Assembly (NCBI GenBank): GCA_965153455.1
Contig: OZ234503.1
Location: 10,545,118 to 10,609,117, forward strand
Direction: 5' to 3'
DNA from: Sphagnum compactum
Taxonomy: Eukaryota > Bryophyta > Sphagnopsida > Sphagnales
DNA length: 64,000 nucleotides
Each line of letters starts with the position of its first letter. The stretch's first letter is position 1. Shown here piece after piece: positions 36,116 to 46,565 of this stretch. The position numbers and the translations under genes were made by a program. The notes under the pieces were generated by a model. The model ran no database searches. It was not told the DNA's origin and was given only the letters and a program-made list of their open reading frames with translations.

Positions 36116-38207
36116 CTTTCATTTTTTGGACACAAATCAATACTCTTTGACTTACCATCAAATGTAGGTTTTGGGTATAGAAAGTGAATGAGGAAATGCA
36201 ACAAATACATGCATTGGGTCATCAAAACAAAAGTTTGAAACATGACAAACAGAAGGGAGGGGGTGAGACAAAACCAATTTTCTGAGAATTGCTGACATTT
36301 GTAAAGCGATCTCACATTCTATCAACAATCTTCTTCACTTGCAGATTCGTTTGTTTCTTCGTTGCTGCACATCCCACCACCACACACAACCACACATCAA
36401 CCTCAAAACTTGGGGATTTTTCTGTTCCTGTGTGGAACCTAACCCTAAAGCCTAAACCCTCACATCCACCACATACAACCACAATCGACCTCAACAACCT
36501 CACCATCGTTACAGACATAAAAACAAAGCATGACAAAATGGAATAAGTCATGTAGCAGGCAAGAAACTAGTGTGATGAAATGGATCAAATCCTAGATCTC
36601 TCTCTCTCTTCCCTTGTCCTCTCCATTTCAGCTTCCCTTAGTGAATTTCAGCCTTGCAATGTCATAAGATTACAACTCTCCTTGCAAACTCTGAAGAATT
36701 TGGAAATGAGTTTCAAATGGGGTTCCTGCAATCTCAGATCAAAACCTAATTACTGCAAACTCTCTGAGTTTCAAACTCATGTCAAATCTCTGAATTTAAC
36801 CATAATTTAACTTAATCAACCATAATTTTTGCTATTTTGAACTTATTAAATGCCCCATCGGAAAATTTTGGTTTTAAAAAGTGTACAAACTAGAAGTGAC
36901 AATGTTAGATGTGAGTGTAAATTATATATATTCTTATGAACCATGGTATCAAGTGTTAAAGAGAAGAAATAAAAAAGTCATAACCTCTTGATTCAAGATG
37001 CAAAATCGATTCACCTTTACACTTGCAAACATGATTTGAAAAATCCTTGTATTAAGTTTTGTTACAACATTACATTCTTTGAATGCAATATAATGCATAG
37101 GTATAGTAAACAAAAAGAGTGAAATTGAAAGACAAAATTAGGACTTTAGAATGATTTGACAAAAAAAAACAACAATGTTGGTTGATGATCTATGTGAAAG
37201 CAAGACTTTGCATGCATGTATGATCTTTAGACTTTGCATGTGTGTAGGATGTATTTAGGGGTAAATTTTGCATTGAAGTCTTTTGAAGAATTGTCTTAAA
37301 TATTGTGGCCTATCCAAAAGACATTTAAATTGCAAGGAGCTTCAAACAAGAATCAGAAGCTTTTAACACATGCTTATCTGATCTTTACAGAGGAATCCAC
37401 AAACCCTAACACTTCTGTGTACATTTCCAACCTTCCAACCTCCTCATACTAGAGACAAGGTTCTGGCACATTATTTGTGTTGTTTGTATTCATCATCAAA
37501 TTCATTTTGCATTCAATTTACTTCACCAAGTTGAACAAATTTATCGTTCCGTGTACTCATTGTTTTCATCAAATTGATGTGGGACTCAATGACCTAACCA
37601 AAGTTTATCACCTCCAATTATAGCCTTATCAGTTGCAGTATTATATAGCCCTGGACAAGCTCATATGACTGAGGTTTATGCAGAAGCTGCTTTCAAATTG
37701 TAGAACACAGTAGTGATCAACAGATAGCCTAATCTATTCCAAGTACAAAAAACACTAGTCATTCTCTTCCAATTGCAATTCAAAAACTGAAATCGGGTTA
37801 TTTTTGCAAATGAAACAGATTGGGGGCTAGCATCGAGCATTTCCCATTTCTTGTCCAATCGCAGTGCCAGATGTCTGCACTGGTTCAAAACCATCTCTAT
37901 GGTTCTTTGTACCACAATAAAGTCCAGTCTCCTACAAATCCCCAACAGTTGGGTGTCTGAACAGGACAAAGATTTGCTGTTCTCCATCTCTCACCAGATA
38001 GATGTATATGTACAACACATTGTTGTGCCAAAAGAATTGGCAGACTTTCAAAAGTCCAAAATCATAGAAAAATGACAGAACATGTTTACATAATCCCGAT
38101 TTTAAGATGATACCCTTTGGAAAAAGAAAAACACCCAATTTCAAACAAAGTCCAGAAACTGGTGATTTTCATTGGTTTTCAGAGCTAACATATTTGTGAT
38201 TTGCAGT
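36116..38207. other. Intergenic and SUS 3' flank
   Basis: 36350-36500 is CCACCA/AACCCTAA rich. 37680-38207 has fewer stops on the minus strand and probably includes the SUS 3' untranslated region. No canonical AATAAA was seen on the minus strand in that interval, so the mRNA end is undefined. Confidence 0.45.
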
Positions 38208-41200
38208 TCAAGGAACAGATTCAGTAACAGCTGCCTTTGCTTTCGCTCCATCTGGTGGCACATGCACTCCGACTATGGCTTCCTCTCCAGGACCCAAGTG
38301 TGCTTTCCTTTCCATCTTCTCAACCTCGCTTTCACCATCATTTGACAGTGGCACTGTCTTTACCTGCAAAACAGAGTAGAGGGTACATCCAGATTTTGGA
38401 GATTTACGGTCTGAGAGATTTGTAGAGTTTGTTTACAATCTACAAACACTCATGAATTCCAGAAACATAAAATTCAACATCAGTGGGAAGAATGCATTTT
38501 TGCAAAGTCATCATCACAACCACCCACTTCACAAACACCAACAATACTATTATGAGAACTGAAGTGCATACCAATTCCCGGAACTTAAGAATGTAGAACA
38601 TCTCAAGGTAGCGGCGGGTCTCTTGCCGATGCAACTTGGAGACATATTTCCAGAAGCCATAAACTTTGGAAAGTGTCATCAGTCGCTCAGCATAGATCTT
38701 CCATGTGTACCTTCACAAATCCAGATGTTGCAGTAGTTAAGCTTTCTTCAATGAGCTTGACAATATGTGCAATTTCTGTGCATTGTGCGGAGTTTTAGGA
38801 AACAGAGCACTAACAAAACAAAGAGAAATTGATATGCAAAAATTACTACACAATGCCATATTTCTCTTATATTGAAAGAGAAATTTGTTCAGCTATGCAA
38901 TTTTCAATAATAAAAAGAAGGCAGCGGAAACTGTTCTGTGGACTTACTTGCTATAAATGCGCTTCAGACCTGCTTCAGAGACTTGGGTCCACAGATTTGG
39001 ATCAGTTTTACATTTCTCAAAGAAGTCAACGATGATGTTGCTGGCTTCATCAGGATGGTAAGGATCGATATGGTAACCTGAAATGCCATCCACGATGATC
39101 TCACCAGGACCTCCATGAGATGTTGCAAATGTGGGGAGACCGCAAGTCATGGCCTCAATAACAGTTAGACCAAAGCCCTCATATAGTGCAGGTTGAACAA
39201 AAGCACCGTTAGAGTCAGCAATGTATCGATACAGCTCCCCATTTCGGACTCGGTTTGTCTGGGAGTGAATCCAGCGGAACCCATTGTGGAGCTTGTATGT
39301 CTCAATCAGGCTGTGCATCTTCTCAATCTCCTTCACTTCCTCACGGTCCTTGGACTTGCTTGCATCAATGTCACCTGCTACTAAGACCAAGTTCACCAAC
39401 TCCCGTAGCTTTGCATTCTTGCCATACATCTCCACTAGGCCCGTCAGATTCTTCACACGGTCCAGTCGTGCCATCGTAAATAAAATTGGTTTCTTCCGGT
39501 CAATTATGCCACTACAGAGAAAGATCAAATGAAAAAAAAAAATGCAAATTTAGCTCCAGCAAAACCTCATGTTGACATAGAATAGACAAATGCATTTGGT
39601 GAAAACAGACTGAACGGGGTTCAATAGAGTTTCCAGTCATGTACATGTGCTCAGCATTCTGGGAAGGGTCAAACAAGAGCTCTTCAATTGACTCATGGAG
39701 GCTCGTCAACCGTCTCTTTTTGTCAGTGAATGGATAGTAGATGGTCAGATCAGCTCCGGGCGACACAATGTTGAATTTGGGATCGAAAACGTCAATACCA
39801 TTCACCACCCGATAAAGGCCTGGTAGAGTAAAGGCCTGGTGGCTCTCATACTGCCCTACGGTATCCTCACTGCCATGACCCAACAACCCCAAGAAACATG
39901 CATAAAGCAGCAAACAAATTCAAGTTTGTAATTTGATTGCAGGTGGTGGGTTTAGGTGGTGGAATTTGCACAATCATGATGAACATGCTCTGTGCCAGAT
40001 TTTGGAGTTGGGTTTGTGAGAAGGTGGATATTGCATTTGGTGGTTACCTGCCAGCAATTTCTTGATAAGTGCTGGTAATGATGAAGTCGGAGTAGTTCAT
40101 GGCAATGAGATCTGCAGTGAACTGACTCGAGAAGTGATACTTCTCTTCAAAGCTTTTCCAGTAAATGTCCGAGTCAGGGTACTTTGTCTTCTCCAACGCA
40201 TGTGCAATTGTACACTGTGTAGCAACCAACCAAACAAACCCAAGGAAATTGTTTCTTCAGAAATTCCAAGCTTCTCAGGATTCTTTCTATGGACAACAAA
40301 ATCCACTTAATTGATGGAATTTTCTAATGAATTACTATGGGCATGGTTGATGGAACCAGACCTGGGTGACATTCAGGCGAGTAGAAATCAAAGACGCCAC
40401 TAAATTTCCATCACTGTAATTTCCAATTATAAGATCTGGCTGTCCCGAGAGCTCTGCACACAATTCAGTGACCGCATCCTGCAATAATATCCAACTTTAA
40501 AGATTCAGTTCATGAATCCAAAAAGAAAAAAAAGCCCTGATTACTTGCTTGGCACATGGGTGAACTTGGGTTGGTTCCAGATGCCTCAATGCAATGTGGG
40601 GCAGAAGAAAATCACCAACCGTTCCCACAGCAGGAGAAAACCTCTTGGAAAAGCACTTAAGAAGGCATAATCTAATTGATGGAGAAATGATCTTTGTTTT
40701 AAATGTGAAGTGTTCACCTCAGCATATGTTTCCAAGTAAGGGTAGACATCAAATCGTGAAATCCACTTCTTGAGAACGGTGCCATTGTGACGGAATGGGA
40801 TTCGTAGGATACGGGAGTGCTGGGTTCCAACAATCTTTTCTATCCGCTGATTGCACGTGGTTCCTTGTGAATTTGGAATAAGACGGGTCAGCTGCATATA
40901 TCCATCCACACATGAAACCTCAAACTATCAATCTGGCAATTCACTTCATTGACAAATAAAATTTACAGATACATATGTATCTGATTCTTCACATTTACTA
41001 GTGACTACCAAACAAAAGACCTAATGTGGATATTCCATCAAGATGATCAATTGAATTGTTGTGCTTACCACAACAATCTGAGGTTTAATGTCCAATCCTT
41101 GTAGCTGAAGAGTCTCAAGCAACTCATCCTCAATTGCCCGCACCTGATCCAAGATGTAAACAATCTGTCCCACCCAAAACCCAGAAGTTACTGGCACAGC

Positions 41201-42634
41201 TCCTGGTCAGCTACTGTCGGTAGGTGCTATTCATGATAAACCCTCTCCAGAGAGTCAGAATCCGCACTGAGATGTGGGATTAACTGATCAGAGATTTGCA
41301 TAATGAAGATGAGAGAAGATTACATTCGTACCTGGCCTCCAGTGTCAGGTAGACCAAGAACACCTGCTTGTCCAAAATAGCCATGAGGTGAGACAATGGC
41401 CACACTGAACACCATGGGAATAAGGGCCAGGAATTTCTCAAGCGTTTCTGGGTCAGGAGCTTGAAGTAAATCTTGAAGCAATTTGATACTATCCAAAACT
41501 CGGCCGGCAGTGTTTCCCCATCCTTTCTCCAACCCGAGAGTCTGTAACCTACACAAGCCCTCAAGCCCACCCTCAAGCACATAAATCCCTCACTCTCAAA
41601 TTTTCTTGCTTTCTCCATAACATCAAACTACTCCACAGTTTAGTGCCACACCACTTGACCAGGAGTAGAACACCAACTTCAAAATGCGACAGAAGGCAGT
41701 GGCAAATGTACTTGTGTTCAAAGCTGCTGTAGGGAGTGGAAGCATCAAGCTTGCTCAGATACTCTTCTGTTTTGGTTAGTGCAGATCCAAGCTTGCCCAG
41801 GTTTACAATGCGGTCATTCAGCATCAAGGTCTGTATCCACCCACCCACCCACAACAGTACAAACCTTTGAAGATAAGCCAGCTCTTGAATCATCAATCAT
41901 CATCATCATCATCACAGATGTAGACACGCAAGGATCCTTTGTTTGTTACAGAGATCCAAACAATCACATACATAAGCAATGCAAGGATTGTTGGTAGCTA
42001 CGGAGATTCCAACAATTCCAACATATCATGTAAAAGCTTGCAATTGGATTGTTCCTTGTGGGGACAATGACATAGAGTAGGCTGGCTGGCTACTGACCTC
42101 CCCACGGTATTTATGCAGTTGGAGGAACTCAAGCAACGGTTCCATGCTCTCTGGGTTGTGAAACAGTCGTGATGACAGATGCCTGTTGAGGAATTGCACC
42201 CCATTTCCAATTGACTTGGGAATCGTGAGCCGTGGAAACTGCGCATTGAAAGGTCCAAAGTCCAATTCCAGCACAAATGGATCCGGTGATCTGCCAGCCA
42301 AACCCGCACAAGTCAATCCCCTAGCATAGCCATTAATTTTTTTAAATTAAAAATAGAATAAAATAAATAAAATAAGAACTCTAAGAGCTTGAAAATAGAC
42401 AAAAAAAATTCTTCTCGTGCAAATTGGGTGAATTCAAATTATGTCATTTCACTCCCACATCCACTTCCTGTTACTGCCTCATTACCTCTCAATAAGCACA
42501 CACTTAATTTCAAGCTTACTGTAATCTGGTCTTTGAAATCAGAATCCCTTTGAAAAAGAAGAGCATCATACAAAGAGAGAAAGACAGAGAGATGGGTGTC
42601 TTTGAAATCAGAATCTCTATGAAAAAGAAGAGCA

Positions 42635-42701
<67 letters not shown>

Positions 42702-43642
42702 TGTCTTTGAAAAGAAGAGCAACACACAAAGAGAAAGGGAGAGAGAGGCTCACTTGGAGCCATCTACAAGGCGCTCCTTGAATCCCAAGTACTCTGAAAC
42801 ACTGAGCTCCTCAACCTCAAGCTCATCGACATTCACTCGCAAGTACTCCCAAATGCCTGGCCTGGGTCTCATTGCAAATCCTACCCATGGTGGCGACACA
42901 ATGGCTTCCTGTTGTTGATGTTTTCAGTTAGTTGGTATCATCATCCCCACAACAGTGCTCCCCCAAACACCCAAAATCCCAATCAAGAGGATGCTAGGTT
43001 TTGGACTCCAAAAAATAAAGAAAAAAAAAAAAACAAGAAGAAGAACAAAACCTGAAAAACAATTCCTGCCTGGGTGGGTGGGTGGGTGCCTCTCAAAAGC
43101 TTTGAAATTTTTTCTGAAGCTGAAATTGCTGAAATGTCTCAAAGGATATGGAAAGAAAGTGTGTCTTGAGAGTGTTTGGACCACAGAAAGAAGTTAGAGA
43201 TTTTGGGTTTTTGAGCAAATCTACCTGGGAGTTGCGAATGAGCTTGGCAAATGGTCCTTCCTGCACGAAGGTGTCCTTGTTCTCCTCAATTGCAATGTTG
43301 AGCTCATCGATCAGATGGTGTGGTTGGAGTATGGTTCTTCCTTGTGACACGTAGCTGTTTGTTGTCCATGGCCATACCCACCACCCAACACAAGAAAAGA
43401 TTTCACCAAACCCATTGCTGATCATCATTGTCATTGCAAGGACGACAATCAGTCGGAAAGCAAACAAGCCTCAAAAGATATCTTTGTCTTTTTTGTCTCG
43501 GTTGGAAACAAACAAGTTTTGAGGAGGAAGGTTTTGGAGAGTACCGAGAGAGGATGCACAGAATCTGGTCTCGGTGATTCGCTAGAGCACCTTGCAAGTT
43601 GTCTTTAGTGCTGGCGATGCGTGTTAGCCGAGGATGCGACAT
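38208..43642 (-). CDS. SUS: Sucrose synthase, complete, 14 coding exons
   Basis: Catalyses the reversible reaction sucrose + UDP = UDP-glucose + fructose in the cytosol, feeding cellulose, callose and starch synthesis. Coding exons in gene order: 43642-43545, 43354-43225, 42908-42754, 42290-42098, 41830-41712, 41548-41332, 41164-41069, 40891-40718, 40478-40362, 40214-40048, 39869-39645, 39511-38948, 38710-38572, 38363-38208. All introns are GT-AG, 133-463 bp, and the frame holds through every junction for 849 residues plus TGA. The N-terminus LTRIAS carries the conserved phosphorylation serine (S11). The GT-B core has SPHGYF (H287), DTGGQ (302-304), ARLDRVK (R579, K584) and the E-x7-E pair E675/E683 in [12 protein letters not shown]. 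Length exceeds the usual 805-820 because of a tail of about 40 residues (exon 14). The start is the ATG at 43642, because an upstream in-frame ATG at 43696 straddles the leader-intron acceptor. The weakest junction is donor GTACAT at 39644. Confidence 0.97.
42639..42697. repeat. (GA)n microsatellite in SUS intron 3
   Basis: About 29 uninterrupted AG units within the intron between coding exons 3 and 4. Imperfect flanking duplications of gaaaaagaagagcaacac lie at both sides. ORFs on either strand here are repeat artefacts. Confidence 0.95.
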
Positions 43643-44530
43643 CTCCGCTCCCCACCCACGTCCCCAGAGACGAGAGTCCTCTAACTTCTTCTGCACAAGT
43701 TCTTGAGCTGATCAGCAAAGCAGGAACACACCTCACAACAAATATATTAAAAAAATAAAATCAATCCCTGGACCAAAAAACAAAAAACACAAGACAACCC
43801 CAAAGAAGAAACCCATCCAAACGCTGAGCTCACTTATGAAGACTGGTACCTCACTTGTGAACTCTCTGTCTCTGTCTCTCTATGTGTGTCTCTCTGTGCA
43901 AATCTCTGTCGCACAAAAACTGTTGCACAATCATCATGTCTTTCAAAGCTTTGAAACCCGGCTACTCGATCCAATGGCTACTCCCAGAAGGCTTTTCTTT
44001 CTACAGAGCGTATCACTACACCTTCCAGAGTTCAATCCGCAAATTCAGCTGCTGCTGCAGCTGCGGCGGCGTTCTACCGATGCGTAATTTCATGCTTTCC
44101 TTACATCGGTAGAAACGCAGCAGCAGCAGCTGAAGAAAAAACGTAAACAACAGTAGCTCATGAGCTTGGCAATACTGGAATCTACACCCACTATAGGAAA
44201 ACAAAAAAAAACCCATCCCCACACTCCCCGCCCCCCCCATTCCATCACCAGCAGCAAAACTACATCAAAAGCTTAGCTCCATAGCCAAAGGCACCCCCAA
44301 GGAAACCAAAAAAAAAAGGCAAGTGAAACACTCACTCTTTGTTTGCTTGATTTGAGGTGGAAATGAACACGATCAGCGATACCCAAGTTGCGTTCTGATC
44401 ACAACAAAGTGTAGACGAGAGCAAAAAAAAAAAAACACAGTGCGGAAAAAAATCGGCGACGGACGGGAGAAGCGCGCGCGCGAGAGACAAGCGAAGAAGA
44501 GGAAGCGAAGAAGAAGACGCAAAGTGAGAG
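43643..44530 (-). other. SUS 5' leader: untranslated exon, 645-bp leader intron, start of exon 2
   Basis: A leader exon runs from roughly 44530 to 44336 and ends at donor GTGAGT (44335-44330). The leader intron spans 44335-43691, and the acceptor TTGTGCAG places the next exon at 43690, 48 nt before the ATG. Many plant SUS genes have a non-coding first exon and long leader intron, which often raises expression; the positions here are inferred from splice signals only. The transcription start is estimated from the TATA-like element. Confidence 0.65.
44044..44134 (-). repeat. Strong foldback within SUS leader intron
   Basis: Left arm 44044-44082 and right arm 44104-44134 are reverse complements: 11 perfect pairs next to the 21-nt loop (TTCTACCGATG with CATCGGTAGAA), then GCG, and 15 perfect pairs at the base (TTCAGCTGCTGCTGC). 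An eight-base extra segment in the left arm makes one asymmetric bulge. It is transcribed as part of the SUS leader intron. It may be a miRNA-like precursor, a structural intron element, or a local foldback expansion of CAG/CTG triplets. Confidence 0.75.
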
Positions 44531-44556
44531 GTGGTGACCAGGGGCCAAAGTTCTGG

Positions 44557-44580
44557 CCTTTTATTTCTCTCCACGTGGAG
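44557..44580 (-). promoter_or_regulatory. SUS core promoter: TATA-like box and palindromic G-box
   Basis: A 12-bp perfect palindrome CTCCACGTGGAG at 44569-44580 contains the G-box CACGTG bound by bZIP and bHLH factors. On the minus strand it is followed five bases later by ATAAAAGG (44564-44557), a plausible TATA box. The segment just downstream (44420-44530) is GC- and CG-rich (cgcgcgcgcg at 44474), unlike the intergenic DNA, consistent with an unmethylated promoter and leader. Confidence 0.6.
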
Positions 44581-44589
44581 TTTTGCTGA

Positions 44590-46200
44590 CATTGCATTGG
44601 TCATCCCGTGTCCCATTGTCCCCCGCCACCCTGGGCCCCATGGTTACTGCCGTGTGTACAGGGCCTTTGACTCCTCCCATGGGTATATATATATATATAT
44701 ATATCTTTGTTGTGTGTTTGAGATCCGCCTAGGCGGGTATTTCTTTCTTTCTTTCTCTCTTTCTTTCTTTAGTGACTTATTGCTGGGATTTTGAAAACAT
44801 TAGGTAAGTTGATGTCATCTAAAAACCCCCAAAAGGCCAAAATTAAAAAATTAAAAAAACCAAATAAATAAATAAATAAATAAATAAATCTGTTGTGAAA
44901 CTTGGAAACAACCCATAGGCTATGTATAAGGAAGGGAAAATAATTCAAAAAAATTAAATAATATAAATAAATAAATTTTAAAAAAAAATCCCAACATTGC
45001 CAAAAATAGTCTTAGGAGAATTCTTTGAATTTGGATAACAATATTTGTGAGAGAGAGAGGGGTATATAGTACTGGTATACAGGGGGGTGCAACCCCGGGT
45101 ATATGGTACTGAGAACCGTCCTGGTAGTACTGAAGACCATACCAGTTGTGGGGGGGGGGGTATGACATGAGGCGATACCCTCATAAATGATCAAGGTTAT
45201 ATCCGCCATATACCCGGTAAAATCATCCCTTTGGACCGAACACCAGTACCAGACTGGGATGAAATATTTTACACTGAGTAATAAATACCCAATGCCCCAG
45301 TTACAGAAAAAAAAATAAAATAAAATTTTAAATCTTTCGGTAATTGCACCGAACAGAGCTTGTTTTTGGGGGGTGGGGGGGGGGGGAGAGTGGTTTAGTA
45401 TTGTCTTTCTCCGTCTGGTATGTTCGAAAGTGTGCAATAAGACCAGTCTGGTAGAGACTAGAGACCTGATGGACGGAGGGATGGATGGATGGCCTCACCA
45501 GGTTCGGACGAGGATCTTGACGGCGAAGTTTCCGACTTTTGTAAAGTCGCTTACAATTGGGTGAAATGGGCATCCAGCGTTGGAAAGAAATAATACTTAA
45601 ATCAAATTTTGCGACAGACGAGCATCATCCGATATATCCGACACTCGAACTATGTACGGGAAAGTCAGCAAGCTTATCACAACAGTTGTAATGAAAAAAT
45701 AATAATTAAAAAAAATAAAATCATCAAAACATGTGACTACATACTATGGATGGATGGGTAGGGGGGGGGGGCAGAATTTGGGTTATATATATATATATAT
45801 ACTTTGGCGATGATAATTGATATGAAAAAAAATAGAGATCTTAATTTTGGTAATAAAAATTTGGTTGATATTTGATGTGGAAATAATAAGTATTTTGAAA
45901 ATATTTTTAAAAAATTTATTAATAACAAAATATTATACAATAACAAAACGATTATCATACACTAACAAAATTTTGCTAACCAAAAAAAATTATCATAAAT
46001 ATTTCTAATTACAAGATTGAGTATAAAATGTGACGATATGTTCCCATCTATTTGCATCTGAAATTTTTACTAATTTTGACACACACACACCCCTAGTCCC
46101 CCTTCGAAGTACTTGAAATAAACAATTTACTATGCCGTATCAGCATAGCATAGCCGCTCTTCAAGTCCGTCAGGAATAGAAATGTAAACGATCTGAATCG
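44590..46200. other. Upstream intergenic, low complexity
   Basis: Contains (TA)n at 44684-44704, (TTTC)n at 44740-44770, (AAAT)n at 44861-44889 and (TA)n at 45784-45801. A tactggta/tacccggg-rich patch occupies 45060-45260, and G-runs lie at 45150 and 45370. No gene recognised; the 141-aa minus ORF at 45012-45437 spans these repeats. Confidence 0.6.
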
Positions 46201-46565
46201 GATATAAGAATTCCATTGCTTTGGTTGGTGGGTTTAGGGTTTACGGTTTTTTCCATTAGTGACACGGGAAGAAGAAGAACAAGTCACCTACTTATTACTC
46301 GGAGCCCCTTTGTGGAAGGCAAAACCCAAGGAGTGGGGTGGGCCGTTACAAGTGTATGTGAATCATCATGGGAAGATTATGTCACGTAATGTGGTCAACA
46401 AAAATGGCATAATCTGCCACCCACCCCAGCCAGACCTTTAATATTGGTAGGTCTTTCTAACCAGATAATAATGTTTGAAACCCTAAAGCCCTAAAGTCCA
46501 GTCTTCTAAACCCTTAAGTTTTGGGGTTTTAGGGTTTAGTTTTAGGGTTTAACCAAATGGTCTTC
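46200..46565 (+). promoter_or_regulatory. Telo-box-like island
   Basis: TTTAGGG-type motifs cluster: ggtttagggtttacgg near 46228, aaaccctaaagccctaaag near 46479 and ttttagggtttagttttagggtt near 46528. AAACCCTAA telo-boxes are typical of plant promoters for translation and replication genes. A 60-aa plus ORF (46259-46441) lies inside but has no recognised domain. This may be the residue of a promoter or 5' end of a lost gene, or simple telomere-like sequence. Confidence 0.35.

Noticed and set aside
36930-36960. tggtatcaag resembling an LTR-retrotransposon primer binding site
   Set aside because: Only eight bases match, with no LTR end before it and no polyprotein after it.
37676-38144. Minus ORFs of 103 and 70 aa downstream of SUS
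   Set aside because: Most likely SUS 3' UTR or flank; no motif.
42439-42918. ORFs of 69-122 aa around the GA repeat
   Set aside because: Translations of a dinucleotide repeat in an intron and shadows of SUS exon 3.
43640-43696. Upstream in-frame ATG of SUS at 43696
   Set aside because: It straddles a good leader-intron acceptor at 43691, and the family N-terminus matches the ATG at 43642.
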